The notes: generated by a model from the sequence alone, not told the origin. DNA of 64,000 nucleotides from Nocardioides silvaticus (GCF_003160695.1 NZ_QGDD01000004.1:1-64000); one strand, 5' to 3'; positions 33,618-44,310 are shown, counted from the stretch's first letter. Program-made: numbers and translations.

Positions 33618-34669
33618 CAGCGCTCCTCCTCGGGACGCAGGGTCAGGCGGAGGTTGATGAGCTCTCCGTCCTCCTCGGGCAGCAGCACGACGGTGTCGAC
33701 GAGGTCGAGCCGCCGCGCGTCGCCGATGCTGGTGATGCCGAGCTCGCCGACGGCAGACCTGCCGGCGCCGAGCAGCAGCGGTGCGACGTAGGCGACGACC
33801 TCGTCGACCACCCCGGCCTCGAGGAACGCCGCCGCCAGGGTGGGGCCACCCTCGAAGAAGACGTGGTGCCGCTCGTGGTCGGCATAGAGGGTCTTGAGTG
33901 CCTCGATCGGGTCGCGGGTGCGGAGGTGCACGGTCTCGGCGGCGTCGTCGAGGACGCGGCGGTCCGCGGCGAGGTCCCGCTCCCCCATCACGACGCGCAG
34001 CGGCTGCTGCGGGAGCGGCCGGTCGTCGGCGTCGCGGACCGTGAGCTGCGGGTCGTCGATCTCGACCGTGCCGGTGCCGACGAGCATCGTGTCGCACAGC
34101 GCGCGCAGGACGTGGGTGTCTCTACGGGCGGTGACCGAGGTGACCCACCGCGAGCTGCCGTCGGCAGCGGCACTGCGGCCGTCGAGGGTGGTCGCGAACT
34201 TCCAGGTGACGAACGGCCGGCCGTTCTCGTGGGCGAAGGTCCACGCCCGGTTGAGGGCGCGGGCGTCGTCGACGAGCAGTCCGTGCTCGACCTCGATGCC
34301 CGCGTCCGCGAGGGTCTCGAGCCCGCCGCCGGCGACCGGGTTGGGGTCACGCTGGGCGACGACCACCTTGGCGACGCCGGCCTCGATGAGCGCCTGGGAG
34401 CAGGGGCCGGTGCGGCCGGTGTGGTTGCACGGCTCGAGCGTCACGATCGCGGTGGCGCCGCGGGCGCTGTCCCCGGCGGCCTCGAGCGCCTCGACCTCGG
34501 CGTGCGGCGAGCCGGCGCCGCGGTGGAAGCCCTCGCCGACGACCGAGCCGTCGGGGGCGAGCAGCACGCAGCCGACCCGCGGGTTGGGGCCGAGCGGCAC
34601 GCCGGGCGACCCCGCGAGACGCAGCGCGCGCTGCATCGCGTCGTACTCCTGCGCGAAGGTCTCCGCCAC
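33617..34669 (-). CDS. ribD: Riboflavin biosynthesis deaminase/reductase
   Basis: 350 residues: N-terminal cytidine-deaminase-like domain with zinc motif P-H-A-E (~53-56) and [11 protein letters not shown], and C-terminal DHFR-like reductase (~150-350). Performs the deamination and reduction after GTP ring opening. GTG start after AGAGGA at five bases. First gene of the rib operon, about 95 bases downstream of the FMN riboswitch. Confidence 0.96.
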   Translation of the reverse strand: MAETFAQEYDAMQRALRLAGSPGVPLGPNPRVGCVLLAPDGSVVGEGFHRGAGSPHAEVEALEAAGDSARGATAIVTLEPCNHTGRTGPCSQALIEAGVAKVVVAQRDPNPVAGGGLETLADAGIEVEHGLLVDDARALNRAWTFAHENGRPFVTWKFATTLDGRSAAADGSSRWVTSVTARRDTHVLRALCDTMLVGTGTVEIDDPQLTVRDADDRPLPQQPLRVVMGERDLAADRRVLDDAAETVHLRTRDPIEALKTLYADHERHHVFFEGGPTLAAAFLEAGVVDEVVAYVAPLLLGAGRSAVGELGITSIGDARRLDLVDTVVLLPEEDGELINLRLTLRPEEER

Positions 34670-34745
34670 TGCTGTCCTCTCGGTCGTCCTCTGCTCGGAC
34701 TCCGGGGTTCAGCGGCGTCCGACGTCGTGGCTGCCCATCTGGCAG

Positions 34746-34759
34746 GGCCGACGTCGGCC
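34746..34759 (-). promoter_or_regulatory. Palindrome in the riboswitch expression platform
   Basis: GGCCGACGTCGGCC is a 14-bp perfect palindrome directly after helix P1 of the riboswitch. As RNA it gives a 5-bp stem with a 4-base loop. No U tract follows, so control is more likely at translation than by intrinsic termination. The remaining leader to ribD (34670-34745) shows no gene. Confidence 0.45.
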
Positions 34760-34763
34760 GCTT

Positions 34764-34905
34764 GCGTGCGCTTCCCATCCGGACTTTGACCGTCGGTCCA
34801 GGATTTGCACCTGGTCAACCGACCACTGGCTGTGATCGGGTCGCGGACTTGTGGGCCTGGGCCCATTCACCGCCGGCTCGGAGTTTCACCGACCCCAGAG
34901 CACGC
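34764..34905 (-). promoter_or_regulatory. FMN riboswitch (RFN element)
   Basis: The minus strand shows the RFN hallmarks in order: GGTGAAACTCC (~34880-34890), CCGGCGGTGA, a variable arm, GCAAATCCTGG, GACCGACGGTCAAAGTCCGGATGGGAAG ending near 34770 (given here as separate blocks of the consensus). GCGTGC (34900-34905) and GCACGC (34764-34769) close helix P1. FMN binding lowers rib expression. The downstream 34746-34759 palindrome may be part of the expression platform. Confidence 0.95.
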
Positions 34906-34971
34906 GAGCTCTTGTGTGGTCAATCGTGGCACACACCTGGGGTATTCCCGCAACGTGGCGCTCGTCTCGGA

Positions 34972-34990
34972 CGATCGGCGCTGCCGATCG
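34972..34990 (-). terminator. Hairpin directly after rpe
   Basis: CGATCGGC-AGC-GCCGATCG is a perfect 8-bp stem with a 3-base loop two bases after the rpe stop codon, before the rib promoter region. There is no T tract, so efficiency is uncertain. Confidence 0.5.
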
Positions 34991-34992
34991 CC

Positions 34993-35655
34993 CTATCCGG
35001 CCTCCCGCGCCCTGCTCCGCAGGGCGGCGACCATCACGTCGGGGTCGTCCGCGGAGAAGACCGCGCTGCCCGCCACGAACACGTCGGCGCCGGCCTCGGC
35101 GCAGCGCTCGATGGTCTCGAGGGACACGCCGCCGTCGACCTGGAGCCAGGTCTCGACCCCGTGCTTGTCCATCAGTGCCCGTGCCCGCCGGATCTTGGGG
35201 AGGCACAGGTCGAGGAACTTCTGGCCGCCGAAGCCCGGCTCCACGGTCATGATCAGCAGCATGTCGAGCTCGGCGAGCAGGTCCTCGTAAGGCTCGATCG
35301 GGGTTGCAGGCTTGAGCGCCATCGAGGCGCGGGCACCGGCGGCCCGGATCTCGCGCGCCAGCCGCACCGGCGCCTTGGCCGCCTCCACGTGGAAGGTGAC
35401 GGAGGCGCAGCCGGCCTCGACGTACGCCGGTGCGTTGCGGTCGGCGTCCTCGATCATCAGGTGGGCGTCCAGCGGCGTGTCCGTCGACCGCGCGAGCGCC
35501 TCGACCATCGTGGGGCCGAACGTCAGGTTCGGGACGAAGTGGTTGTCCATGACGTCGACGTGGATCCAGTCCGCGCCGGGGATCCGCGCGACCTCGGCGG
35601 CGAGGCTGCCGAAGTCCGCGTTGAGGATCGACGGCGTGATCTGGATGTCTCCCAC
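34993..35655 (-). CDS. rpe: Ribulose-phosphate 3-epimerase
   Basis: Pentose phosphate pathway enzyme interconverting ribulose 5-phosphate (also the ribBA substrate) and xylulose 5-phosphate. 220 residues, TIM barrel with [19 protein letters not shown] and V-D-G-G-V motifs. GTG start follows TAGACT (35664-35669) by eight bases; the TAG is also the recQ stop. Likely leaderless. Confidence 0.96.
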   Translation of the reverse strand: MGDIQITPSILNADFGSLAAEVARIPGADWIHVDVMDNHFVPNLTFGPTMVEALARSTDTPLDAHLMIEDADRNAPAYVEAGCASVTFHVEAAKAPVRLAREIRAAGARASMALKPATPIEPYEDLLAELDMLLIMTVEPGFGGQKFLDLCLPKIRRARALMDKHGVETWLQVDGGVSLETIERCAEAGADVFVAGSAVFSADDPDVMVAALRSRAREAG

Positions 35656-35663
35656 GGGCCGCG

Positions 35664-35669
35664 AGTCTA
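35664..35669 (-). promoter_or_regulatory. -10 of a leaderless rpe promoter, overlapping the recQ stop codon
   Basis: TAGACT on the minus strand; its TAG terminates recQ and the hexamer ends eight bases before the rpe GTG. Confidence 0.5.
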
Positions 35670-37256
35670 GTGCTCGGGAGTCGCGAGCAGCCCCTCCGCC
35701 TCGACCACCTCGAGCGACAGCGTCCGGTAGCCGACGTCGTCGAAGAGCACGGTGAGCCGGTCGTCCTCGACGTCGGTGACGACGCCAGGGCCGAACTCGT
35801 CGTGCTCGACCCGGGACTGGACGGGGTACGGCGCGTCGGCGCCGCCGGTCTCGGGCGCGACCCCTTCGCGACAGTTGTCGCACACCTCGCAGCGGTCGAC
35901 CTGCTCGCCGAAGTAGCCGACGAGGAACTCCGCCCGACATCGGTCGGTCTCGGCGTAGCCGCGCATCATGTCGACCCGCGAGCGCTCCAGGCGCTGGTGT
36001 GCCTCGGCGACCTCGATGACCGCGGCCGTGTGCCGCTTCGGGGAGGTCGCAGCACCTGCCTCCTCGACCAGCCGGACCAGGTTGAGGATCCGGCCCGCCT
36101 TGCGCTTCCCCAGTCCGGTGCGCTCGGCCGCGGCTCCCGGCTCCCGGTCCCCTGCCCGAGCCGCGGCGACGACGCTCCGCACGTCGTCCGCCCTGGGAAC
36201 GCCCGCCGAGAAGAACCGGCCCAGCGCCAGGTCCTCGGGCCGGTAGACCAGCGTGCCGACCGACGGCTCTCCGTCACGGCCGGCGCGGCCCACCTCCTGG
36301 TAGTAGGTGTCGGGCGACTCCGGGACCTGCGCGTGGACGACGAAGCGGATGTCGGGCTTGTCGATGCCCATCCCGAACGCCGACGTCGCGACGATCGTGT
36401 CCACCTCACCCGCCATGAACGCGTCGTACGCCTCGTCGCGGCGGCGGTGACCCAGGCCGGCGTGGTAGACCGCCGTCCGGCGGCCGTCCTCGGCGAGCAG
36501 CGCGGCGTACTCCTCGGCGGCGGGGCGGGTGCGGCAGTAGACGATGCCCGCGCCGTCGGTGTCCTTCACCGCGGCGCGGACGGCGTCGCGCTGGTCGTCC
36601 TCGGACTCCACCCGGACCACGTCGAGCCGCAGGTTCGGCCGGGCGAAGCCGGTCACGACCGTCCGGGCGTTGTTCATCCCGAGCCGCTCGACGATGTCGT
36701 CACGCACCGGGGGCGCCGCGGTCGCGGTCATCGCCACGATCCGCTGCGCGCCCAGCTCGGCCACCAGCTCGCCGAGCCGGAAGTAGTCGGGACGGAAGTC
36801 GTGGCCCCACACCGACACGCAGTGCGCCTCGTCGACGGCGACCAGGCCGGGTCGGAGCTCCGCGAGCCGGGCGCGGACCTCGGCGTTCGCGAGCTGTTCC
36901 GGGGAGAGGAAGAGGAAGTCGATCGTGCCGTCGGCGGCGCCGGCCAACGCGTCCCGGCGCTCCTGCTCGCCCTCCGCAGAGCTCAGCCTGGCGGCCCGTG
37001 CTTCGCCGGGAGCGGCGTCGATCCGCTCGACCTGGTCCTGCTGCAGGGCGAGCAGCGGCGAGACGACGATCGTGCAGCCCCCGCGGAGCAGGCCGCCGAC
37101 CTGGTAGACGAGCGACTTGCCGGCCCCGGTCGGCGAGACGAGGAGCACGTCCTCGCCGTTGGCGAGCGCGCCGATGGCCTCGGACTGCCCGGGGAGGAGG
37201 CTGTCGTGGCCGAACTCCCGGCGGGCGAGGTCGCGGATCTGTCGGGCGCTCGTCAC
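35667..37256 (-). CDS. recQ: RecQ-type ATP-dependent DNA helicase
   Basis: 529 residues: helicase motif I T-G-A-G-K-S (~43-48), motif II D-E-A-H (~142-145), motif [11 protein letters not shown], and a zinc-binding module with C-x2-4-C spacing ([14 protein letters not shown], ~440-465). No HRDC domain; the C-terminal ~60 residues form a small beta-rich domain instead. Acts in recombination and fork repair. GTG start. Confidence 0.92.
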   Translation of the reverse strand: MTSARQIRDLARREFGHDSLLPGQSEAIGALANGEDVLLVSPTGAGKSLVYQVGGLLRGGCTIVVSPLLALQQDQVERIDAAPGEARAARLSSAEGEQERRDALAGAADGTIDFLFLSPEQLANAEVRARLAELRPGLVAVDEAHCVSVWGHDFRPDYFRLGELVAELGAQRIVAMTATAAPPVRDDIVERLGMNNARTVVTGFARPNLRLDVVRVESEDDQRDAVRAAVKDTDGAGIVYCRTRPAAEEYAALLAEDGRRTAVYHAGLGHRRRDEAYDAFMAGEVDTIVATSAFGMGIDKPDIRFVVHAQVPESPDTYYQEVGRAGRDGEPSVGTLVYRPEDLALGRFFSAGVPRADDVRSVVAAARAGDREPGAAAERTGLGKRKAGRILNLVRLVEEAGAATSPKRHTAAVIEVAEAHQRLERSRVDMMRGYAETDRCRAEFLVGYFGEQVDRCEVCDNCREGVAPETGGADAPYPVQSRVEHDEFGPGVVTDVEDDRLTVLFDDVGYRTLSLEVVEAEGLLATPEH

Positions 37257-37284
37257 CCGCCCGCATTACCCGGCAGGTGGGGCC

Positions 37285-38250
37285 TCAGTCGTCGTTGTCG
37301 TCGGGCTCACCCTCGTCCGCCTTGCCCTCGGCCTCGTCGCGGTCGGCCCACTCCAGCAGCGGCGCGATGTCGAAGACGTGGTCGTCGATGTCGGCGTGCA
37401 GGTCGCCGACCTCCGCGAACCGCTTCGGCACCGTCCTGATGGTGAAGTCCCGGGGGTCGGCGTCGTCGATCTCCTCCCACCGGATCGGGGTGGAGACACG
37501 GGCGTCGGGCAGCCCGCGGAGGGAGTAGGCCGCGGCGATGGTGTGGTCGCGGGCGTTCTGGTTGTAGTCGACGAACACGGCCTCCGGGTCGCGGTCCTTC
37601 TTCCACCAGGTGGTGGTGACCAGGTCGGGGGCGCGCCGCTCGACCTCGCGGGCGAAGGCGAGGGCGCCGCGTCGTACGACCTTGTGGTCGCCGTCGGGCC
37701 GGATCCGCACGTAGACGTGCAGTCCCTTGCTGCCGCTGGTCTTCGGGTAGCCGACGGCGCCGAGCTCGTCCAGCACCTCGTGCGCGACGTGGGCGACCTT
37801 CCGAACCGTGTCGTACGACGCCTCCGGGCCCGGGTCGAGGTCGATCCGCCACTCGTCGGGCTGCTCGGTCTGGCCGCGGCGGCTGTTCCACGGGTGGAAC
37901 TCGACGGTGGACATCTGGACCGCCCAGATCACCGCACCGAGCTCGGTCACGCAGAGCTCGTCGGCGGTCCGCTTCCAGCGCGGGAAGAAGAGCTGGACGG
38001 TCTCCACCCAGTCCGGGGCGCCGGACGGCAGCCGCTTCTGGTGCACCTTGTCTCCCGCGAGCCCCTTGGGGAACCGGTGCAGCATGCACGGGCGCTCCCA
38101 CAGCGCGTTGACGATGCCCGGCCCGACGGCGAGGTAGTACTCGACCACGTCGAGCTTGGTCGCCCCGACCTCGGGGAAGTAGACCCGCTCGGGGTTGGTG
38201 ACCTTGACGACCCGGTCGTCCACCTCGATCTCCACGAACGGGCTCGCCAT
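37285..38250 (-). CDS. Stand-alone LigD-type polymerase/primase domain protein
   Basis: 321 residues corresponding to the PolDom of bacterial end-joining ligase D (archaeo-eukaryotic primase fold): catalytic D-L-D-P (~137-140), S-G-S-K-G-L-H-V-Y-V (~172) and a later aspartate in F-V-D-Y-N-Q-N. No ligase or nuclease domain and no Ku gene is adjacent, so it resembles the independent actinobacterial polymerases used in gap-filling repair. ATG follows TAGGGT by six bases, a probable leaderless start. Confidence 0.9.
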   Translation of the reverse strand: MASPFVEIEVDDRVVKVTNPERVYFPEVGATKLDVVEYYLAVGPGIVNALWERPCMLHRFPKGLAGDKVHQKRLPSGAPDWVETVQLFFPRWKRTADELCVTELGAVIWAVQMSTVEFHPWNSRRGQTEQPDEWRIDLDPGPEASYDTVRKVAHVAHEVLDELGAVGYPKTSGSKGLHVYVRIRPDGDHKVVRRGALAFAREVERRAPDLVTTTWWKKDRDPEAVFVDYNQNARDHTIAAAYSLRGLPDARVSTPIRWEEIDDADPRDFTIRTVPKRFAEVGDLHADIDDHVFDIAPLLEWADRDEAEGKADEGEPDDNDD

Positions 38251-38256
38251 GGGACG

Positions 38257-38262
38257 ACCCTA
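38257..38262 (-). promoter_or_regulatory. -10 of a leaderless promoter for the LigD-type polymerase gene
   Basis: TAGGGT on the minus strand, six bases before the ATG at 38248-38250; no ribosome site. Confidence 0.55.
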
Positions 38263-38279
38263 ACCGGGGCCGACGACGG

Positions 38280-39299
38280 TCAGCGCCAGCCGAGCTCGGG
38301 AGCGACGTGGGTGAGGATCGACTCGAGGACGTGCGCGTTGTAGTCGACACCGAGCTGGTTGGGCACGGTGAGCAGGAGGGTGTCGGCGGCCTGGATGGCC
38401 TCGTCGTCCTTCAGCTGCTCGACGAGCACGTCGGGCTCGGCGGCGTACGAGCGTCCGAAGATCGCCCGCATGTCGTCGATCTGCCCGACCTGGTCGGCCG
38501 ACCGCCCCTCGGCGCCGAAGTAGGCGTGGTCGAGGTCGTTGGTCAGCGCGAAGATGCTGCGGCTGACCGAGACCCGCGGCGCGCGGTCGTGCCCGGCCGC
38601 GGCCCACGCCTCGCGGAACGCCTCGATCTGCTTGCGCTGCTGCACGTGGAACGGCTCGCCCGACTCGTCCGCCTTGAGGGTGGAGCTCATCAGGTGCATG
38701 CCCTTCTCGCCGGCCCAGCGGGCGGTGGCGTCGGAGGCCGCACCCCACCAGATCCGGTCGCGCAGACCCTCGGAGTGCGGCTCGATGCGCAGCAGCCCCG
38801 GCGGGTTGGCGAACATCGGGCGCGGGCTGGGCTCGGCGAAGCCCTCGCCCTTGAGCACCTCGAGGAGCACGTCGGTGTGCCGGCGGGCCATGTCGGCCTC
38901 GGTCTCGCCCTCGCCCGGGGCGAAGCCGAAGTAGCGCCAGCCGTCCACGACCTGCTCCGGTGAGCCGCGGCTGATGCCGAGCTGGAGCCGCCCACCCGAG
39001 ATCAGGTCGGCCGCTCCGGCGTCCTCGGCCATGTAGAGCGGGTTCTCGTAGCGCATGTCGATGACGCCGGTGCCGATCTCGATGCGGCTGGTCCGCGCGC
39101 CGACCGCCGCGAGCAGCGGGAACGGGCTGGCGAGCTGCCGGGCGAAGTGGTGCACCCGGAAATAGGCGCCGTCGGCGCCGAGCTCCTCCGCCGCGACGGC
39201 GAGCTCGATGGACTGCTGGAGCACGTCGGCCGCCGACCGCGCCTGCGAGGCGGGACTCGGCGTCCAGTGCCCGAAGGACAGGAACCCGATCTTCTTCAC
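38280..39299 (-). CDS. LLM-class flavin-dependent oxidoreductase
   Basis: 339 residues, luciferase-like TIM barrel: starts K-K-I-G-F-L-S-F-G-H-W, then R-V-H-H-F-A-R-Q and R-I-E-I-G-T-G-V-I-D-M-R-Y-E-N-P-L, the usual pattern of FMN- or F420-dependent monooxygenases. Substrate unknown. GTG at 39299 taken as start; an in-frame TTG at 39317 is possible. It follows rsmB by 22 bases. Confidence 0.85.
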   Translation of the reverse strand: MKKIGFLSFGHWTPSPASQARSAADVLQQSIELAVAAEELGADGAYFRVHHFARQLASPFPLLAAVGARTSRIEIGTGVIDMRYENPLYMAEDAGAADLISGGRLQLGISRGSPEQVVDGWRYFGFAPGEGETEADMARRHTDVLLEVLKGEGFAEPSPRPMFANPPGLLRIEPHSEGLRDRIWWGAASDATARWAGEKGMHLMSSTLKADESGEPFHVQQRKQIEAFREAWAAAGHDRAPRVSVSRSIFALTNDLDHAYFGAEGRSADQVGQIDDMRAIFGRSYAAEPDVLVEQLKDDEAIQAADTLLLTVPNQLGVDYNAHVLESILTHVAPELGWR

Positions 39300-39321
39300 G
39301 ACAGGTTCAACGTTCAACTAC

Positions 39322-40728
39322 TCAGGACATTCCCCCGCCCCGCCGGAGCAGGGCCAGGAACATCGCGTCGGTGCCGTGGCGGTGCGGCCACAGCTGGGCG
39401 GTGTCGGGGACCGGGCCGTCGGCGTCGGTGACACCGGGCAGCAGTGGGCGGACGTCCTCGATCGTGACGCTGTCGGCGGACCTGAGGGTCGACGCCACCA
39501 CGTCGCCGGTCTCGGCGCGGACCGGCGAGCAGGTCGCGTAGAGCACGACGCCGCCGGGGCGCACGAGCGTGAGCGCGCTGGCCAGCAGCCGGCGCTGCAG
39601 GAGCACCAGGCTCAGCAGGTCGTCGGGGCTGCGCCGCCAGCGCGCCTCAGGTCGGCGCCGGAGCGCTCCGAGCCCGGTGCAGGGCGCGTCGACGAGCACC
39701 CGGTCGGCGCTGCCGGGTGCGACCGGCGGGCGGGTGCCGTCGGCAGTGACGACACCGGCGACCCCGGGGCCGGCGGGCCGGCCGCCCAGGGCCCGGCACA
39801 CCAGGCCGGCCCGGTGCTGGTGCTGCTCGACCGCGAGCAGGCGTGCGCCACGCTCGGCGGCGAGGGCGGCGAGGAGCGCCGCCTTGCCGCCGGGCCCTGC
39901 GCAGAGGTCCACCCACAGCTCGTCGGGGCCCGCGACGGGAGCGGCGGCCAGCGCCAGGGCGACCAGCTGCGAGCCTTCGTCCTGCACGCCCGCCCGCCCC
40001 TCGGCGACGGCCGGGACCCGCGCAGGGTCGCCGCCGTCGAGGACCACGCCGTACGGCGAGTACGGGGTCGGTGTGCCCGGCAGCTCGGAGACCTCGGCGC
40101 GGCCGGGCCGGGCGACGAGGGTCACCTTGGGCGGAACGTTGTCGGCCGCGAGCAGCGCGTCGAGGTCGTCGTCGGGCGCGGCGAGGTCGAGCAGGTCGAC
40201 CACCCAGCGCGGGTGGCTGTGCTTGACCGAGAGGTGGTCGAGACGGGCGTCGCGGGAGCCGGTCGACGCGGGCTGGGGCGCCACTGCCGCGATCCAGGCG
40301 TCGAGGTCCTGCCGGGCCACGTTGCGCAGCACCGCGTTCACGAAGCCCGCGGCACCCTGACCGACCTTGGCCCGCGCGAGGTCGACGGTGCTGCTGATCG
40401 CGGCGTGGGCGGGCACCCGCATCGAGAGCAGCTGGTGGCAGCCGAGCCGCAGCACGTCGAGGATCGCGAGCTCCACGCGGCGCAGCGGCCGGTCGATGCA
40501 GGCGGCGAGGATCGCGTCGTACGTGCCCTGCCGACGGATGGTGCCGGAGGCCAGCTCGGTGGCGAAGGCGGCGTCGCGGGTGTCGAGGCCGGCCTTCGCG
40601 ACGACGGAGGGCAGCACGAGGTTGGTGTAGGCGTCCTCGGTGCGCACCAGGCGCAGCACCTCGAGCGCCGCTGCGCGGGCGGCGTCGACCGGTCGGGACG
40701 GTCCGGGGCGTCGGGGCGGTCGGCTCAT
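39322..40728 (-). CDS. rsmB: 16S rRNA cytosine-967 C5-methyltransferase
   Basis: 468 residues: N-terminal NusB-like RNA-binding domain (~15-150) and C-terminal Rossmann methyltransferase with [19 protein letters not shown] (motif IV cysteine) and Y-A-T-C-S-P (motif VI nucleophile). Start overlaps the fmt stop (ATGA), giving the common def-fmt-rsmB set. Confidence 0.95.
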   Translation of the reverse strand: MSRPPRRPGPSRPVDAARAAALEVLRLVRTEDAYTNLVLPSVVAKAGLDTRDAAFATELASGTIRRQGTYDAILAACIDRPLRRVELAILDVLRLGCHQLLSMRVPAHAAISSTVDLARAKVGQGAAGFVNAVLRNVARQDLDAWIAAVAPQPASTGSRDARLDHLSVKHSHPRWVVDLLDLAAPDDDLDALLAADNVPPKVTLVARPGRAEVSELPGTPTPYSPYGVVLDGGDPARVPAVAEGRAGVQDEGSQLVALALAAAPVAGPDELWVDLCAGPGGKAALLAALAAERGARLLAVEQHQHRAGLVCRALGGRPAGPGVAGVVTADGTRPPVAPGSADRVLVDAPCTGLGALRRRPEARWRRSPDDLLSLVLLQRRLLASALTLVRPGGVVLYATCSPVRAETGDVVASTLRSADSVTIEDVRPLLPGVTDADGPVPDTAQLWPHRHGTDAMFLALLRRGGGMS

Positions 40729-41651
40729 GCGAACTTCGCGCCGTCACCGAGCCGGGCGCCCCGGGCCCAGGCGGCGGCGGCCATCTGCTTCTTCCCGAAC
40801 GCCTTGACCTCGCCCAGCCGCACCGGGAGCGTGCCGGTGCCGACCAGGACCTCGGACTTGCCGATCGCCAACACGCCCGGGGCGAGGTCGGGGCCGTTGC
40901 CGATCGGCGTGACGGGGCCGAGCTTGACCCGGTCGCCCTCGTGGGTGGTCCAGGCGCCCGGGCCCGGCGTGCAGGCGCGGATCCGGCGGTCCGTGGCGAC
41001 CGCCGACTCCGACCACTCGACGCGGGCGTCGTCGACGGTGATCTTCGGGGCGAGGGACACGCCGTCGGCCGGCTGTTCCCTCGCTTCCAGGGACCCGTCG
41101 GCGATGCCGTCGAGGGTCGCCACGAGCAGGCCGGCGCCGCCCTCGGCCAGCCGCTCCAGCAGGTCGCCGGCGGTGTCGGTCGGCCGGACGGTCTCGGTCA
41201 TCAGCCCGAACGTAGGACCGGCGTCGAGTGCCTCGACGATCCGGAACGTCGTCGCCCCGCTGATCTCGTCTCCCGCCCAGATCGCGTGCTGCACCGGCGC
41301 CGCACCGCGCCAGGCGGGCAGCAGCGAGAAGTGCAGGTTGACCCAGCCGTGGGCCGGGATGTCGAGCGCGCTGCGCGGGAGGAGCGCGCCGTACGCCACC
41401 ACCGGACAGCAGTCGGGCTCGAGGGCGCGGAGCTCCTGCTGGAAGCCGGGGTCGCGGGGGTGGTCGGGCTTGAGCACCGGTACGCCGAGCTCGGCGGCCC
41501 GCGCGGCGACGGGGCTCTCCGCCAGCCTCCTGCCGCGGCCCGACGGCGCGTCCGGCCGGGTGACGACGCCGACCAGCTCGTGGGCCGAGCCGGCGATTGC
41601 GTCGAGTGCAGGAACTGCGACCTCGGGGGTGCCGGCGAAGACGACCCTCAT
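40725..41651 (-). CDS. fmt: Methionyl-tRNA formyltransferase
   Basis: Formylates initiator Met-tRNA with 10-formyl-THF. 308 residues; N-terminal formyltransferase domain with [16 protein letters not shown] (~105-122) and a C-terminal OB-like domain. ATG overlaps the def stop. Works with Def, which removes the formyl group later. Confidence 0.96.
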   Translation of the reverse strand: MRVVFAGTPEVAVPALDAIAGSAHELVGVVTRPDAPSGRGRRLAESPVAARAAELGVPVLKPDHPRDPGFQQELRALEPDCCPVVAYGALLPRSALDIPAHGWVNLHFSLLPAWRGAAPVQHAIWAGDEISGATTFRIVEALDAGPTFGLMTETVRPTDTAGDLLERLAEGGAGLLVATLDGIADGSLEAREQPADGVSLAPKITVDDARVEWSESAVATDRRIRACTPGPGAWTTHEGDRVKLGPVTPIGNGPDLAPGVLAIGKSEVLVGTGTLPVRLGEVKAFGKKQMAAAAWARGARLGDGAKFA

Positions 41652-42193
41652 CGCCCGAAGCCGCCGGTGGCGTGCGGGGAGACCTTGACCGTGGGCTGCT
41701 CCAGCCCGAACCACTCCGACTCGCGGATCTCGCGCATGGCGGCCTTGCGCGCCTCGGCGTCGAGCCGGTCGATGAAGAGCACGCCGTCGAGGTGGTCGGT
41801 CTCGTGCTGGATCGCGCGGGCGAGCAGCTCGGAGCCCTCGATGCGCACCGGGTCGCCGTGCATGTTGAAGCCGGTCGCGACGACCGACATCGCCCGGAGG
41901 CAGTCGTAGGTGAGCTCGGGCAGCGAGAGGCAGCCCTCGGGACCGTCCTGGGTGTCCTTCGACAGCTCGAGGACCGGGTTCACCAGGTGCCCGACCTCGC
42001 CCTCGACGTACCAGGTGAACACGCGGAGCCCGACGCCGATCTGCGGCGCCGCGAGGCCGGCTCCGGGAGCGTCGAGCATGGTGTCGGTGAGGTCGGTGAC
42101 CAGCTGCCGCAGCTCGACGTCGAAGTCGACGACCTCGATCGCGCGCTTGCGCAGCACGGGGTCGCCGAAGAGTCGGATGGGTCGGATGGCCAC
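41648..42193 (-). CDS. def: Peptide deformylase
   Basis: 181 residues with the three family motifs [15 protein letters not shown] and the metal site H-E-T-D-H (Q-H-E-T-D-H-L-D-G). GTG start lies six bases after TAGACT (42200-42205), so this translation cluster likely has its own leaderless promoter. Confidence 0.96.
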   Translation of the reverse strand: MAIRPIRLFGDPVLRKRAIEVVDFDVELRQLVTDLTDTMLDAPGAGLAAPQIGVGLRVFTWYVEGEVGHLVNPVLELSKDTQDGPEGCLSLPELTYDCLRAMSVVATGFNMHGDPVRIEGSELLARAIQHETDHLDGVLFIDRLDAEARKAAMREIRESEWFGLEQPTVKVSPHATGGFGR

Positions 42194-42199
42194 GCAGTG

Positions 42200-42205
42200 A
42201 GTCTA
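42200..42205 (-). promoter_or_regulatory. -10 of a leaderless def promoter
   Basis: TAGACT on the minus strand six bases before the def GTG. It would drive def-fmt-rsmB. Confidence 0.55.
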
Positions 42206-42213
42206 GGTGGCGG

Positions 42214-44274
42214 TCAGATCTCGGGAGGATCGACCTGGACGCGGACGGCGTCGAGCTTGCGGGCCGCGCGCAGCCGCTGGAGCTCGCCGAGGGCCCGCGA
42301 GAGGGAAGCGCCTTCCGCCCGCGGGACGCGGACCACCGCCCGTTCCTCGTCCTCACCCGCACCCGGCAGCGGCGCCAGCGGGCCGAGCACGTCGGCGTGC
42401 TCGGGCAGGTCGAGGAGCGTGAGCGCGTCGTCGAGCGCGCCGGGCTCACCGCGCAGGGTCGCCACCCGGGTCGCGGGAGGCAGCCGGGCCTCGCGGCGGT
42501 CGTCGGCCTCGCGGCGGGCGAACCCGGCCTGGTCCCACCGCACCAAGGCCTGCAGCGCCGGGACCGCCGGCTCGCCCACGGCCAGGGCCCGGCCGCCCGG
42601 ACGCAGCAGCGCGACCGCGTTGGACCACCGGCGCAGCGCCTCCTCCGCAGCGCGCATGCTGTCGCGCGCGAGCAGCAGCCAGGTGTCGAGCAGCACGACG
42701 ACGGCGTACCCGCCCGCGGCCACCGGCTCGGCACCGGGCGTGGCGACGACGATCCGATGGTCGCCGTCGACCTCGGCGCGCACCCGGTCGCCGCTCGAGG
42801 TCACGACCGGCGCCGGCGCGAACGCGCGGCCGAGCTCGTCGGCGGTGCGGGCGTCCCCGATGACCGGCGCCCGCAGGCCGTGACCGCCGCACTCCGCACA
42901 GGTCCAGCCGGGGGCCTCCGTGGCGCACCAGCGGCAGCGGGGCGGCGTGGTCGGCCCGGTGAGCTGGAGCGGGCCGGTGCAGGCCGTGCACCGGGCGGGG
43001 GTGCGGCACCGGTCGCAGGCCAGTCGCAGCACGTAGCCGGCGCGGGGCGTCTGCACCAGGACCGGCCCGCGCTCCAGGCCCCAGCGCACGGCGTCGTGCG
43101 CCTCCCGCGGCACCCGCGACGCTCCCGAGAACGGGTCGCGGTGGTCCCCGGCGCCCGCGACCGCGATCAGGGCGCGGTCGCGCACCACCGGTCGGGGCGC
43201 GGCGATCTCCTTGGCCCAGCCCGTCTGCAGCAGGTGCTCGGCCTCGACGCTTCGGGAGAAGCTGCCGACCAGCACTGCGCAACCCTCGACCTCGGCGCGC
43301 TCGAGCAGCACCTCGCGGGCATGGGGGTACGGCGCGCGCGGCTCGGCGTGCAGGTCGTCGCCGTCGTCCCAGACCACGACCAGGCCGAGGTCGGTCACCG
43401 GCGCGAACGCCGCGGACCGGGTGCCGACCACGATCTTGCGGGCGCCCCGCCGCAGCAGCAGGAAGTCGCGGTAGCGAGGAGCCGGGCCGGTCTCCGCCCG
43501 CAGCGTCACGTGGTGGTCGGGCCCCACCAGCTCGGTGAGGGCGGCGTCGACGCGGGCGACGTCGCGGTGGTCGGGGACGCAGATCAGCACTCCCCGACCA
43601 CCGGCCCGGGTCGCCGCGGCCAGCTCGGCGAGGCGGCGGGGCCAGTCCTCCCCCGGCGCCGCGCTCCACACCGCCCGGGGCGAGCCTCCGCCGGTCAGGT
43701 GGCGGCGGAAGGCCGGCGCGGCAGGGTAGACAGCCCACGGGTCGTCGGTGTCGCCGTCCGCGACGGGTGGCGCCCGGAACGGCGGCTCCGGTGGCGAGGG
43801 CTTCTGCTCGGTGGTCGCGTGGCGCGGCGGCACCGCGAGACGTCGTACGTCGGAGCTCACGCCCGCGTAGCGCCCAGCGACTCGCCGGCACAGCTCGGCC
43901 ACCGCCGGCGTCAGCACCGGCTCGGCGCTCACGACCCGTCGCAGCGGCGCCAGCCGCCCGCCGTGGTCGCTCGCCGCCGTGCGCTCGACGACGAAACCGT
44001 CCACGTCCTGGCCGGCGAACCGCACCTTCACCCGGGCCCCCGGCACCGCCTGCTCGGCCATCGTCGCCGGCACGGCGTAGTCGAAGGTGCGGTCGAGGTG
44101 GGCCAGCGCGACGTCGACCACGACTCGCGCCACCGGGTCGACCTCGGCCAGCTCGGCCGCGGCCGCAGCCTGCTGGGCCCGCTTCGCACGCGCCGCGGCC
44201 CCCGACTTCCGCGCCGCCGCGCGCGCCATCCCCGGCAGGCCGGGCTGCTCGGCGTCGAGGTCGTCGCGGGTCAC
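42214..44274 (-). CDS. priA: PriA-like primosomal protein N', helicase motifs lost
   Basis: 686 residues. The N-terminal 3'-DNA-binding domain (D-R-T-F-D-Y-A-V-P), the central region and the zinc cysteines (C-D-R-C-R, C-T-A-C, C-R-W-C, C-A-E-C) are present, but the Walker A position reads S-A-A-P-G-E-D-W-P (no G-K-T) and the DEAH position W-D-D-G-D-D. This matches the known actinobacterial PriA lacking detectable helicase activity, so the role is probably structural in replication restart. GTG start seven bases after TAGACA. Confidence 0.9.
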   Translation of the reverse strand: MTRDDLDAEQPGLPGMARAAARKSGAAARAKRAQQAAAAAELAEVDPVARVVVDVALAHLDRTFDYAVPATMAEQAVPGARVKVRFAGQDVDGFVVERTAASDHGGRLAPLRRVVSAEPVLTPAVAELCRRVAGRYAGVSSDVRRLAVPPRHATTEQKPSPPEPPFRAPPVADGDTDDPWAVYPAAPAFRRHLTGGGSPRAVWSAAPGEDWPRRLAELAAATRAGGRGVLICVPDHRDVARVDAALTELVGPDHHVTLRAETGPAPRYRDFLLLRRGARKIVVGTRSAAFAPVTDLGLVVVWDDGDDLHAEPRAPYPHAREVLLERAEVEGCAVLVGSFSRSVEAEHLLQTGWAKEIAAPRPVVRDRALIAVAGAGDHRDPFSGASRVPREAHDAVRWGLERGPVLVQTPRAGYVLRLACDRCRTPARCTACTGPLQLTGPTTPPRCRWCATEAPGWTCAECGGHGLRAPVIGDARTADELGRAFAPAPVVTSSGDRVRAEVDGDHRIVVATPGAEPVAAGGYAVVVLLDTWLLLARDSMRAAEEALRRWSNAVALLRPGGRALAVGEPAVPALQALVRWDQAGFARREADDRREARLPPATRVATLRGEPGALDDALTLLDLPEHADVLGPLAPLPGAGEDEERAVVRVPRAEGASLSRALGELQRLRAARKLDAVRVQVDPPEI

Positions 44275-44310
44275 GGCCGACTGTCTACCAGCAACCCCCG
44301 CACCATCGCC

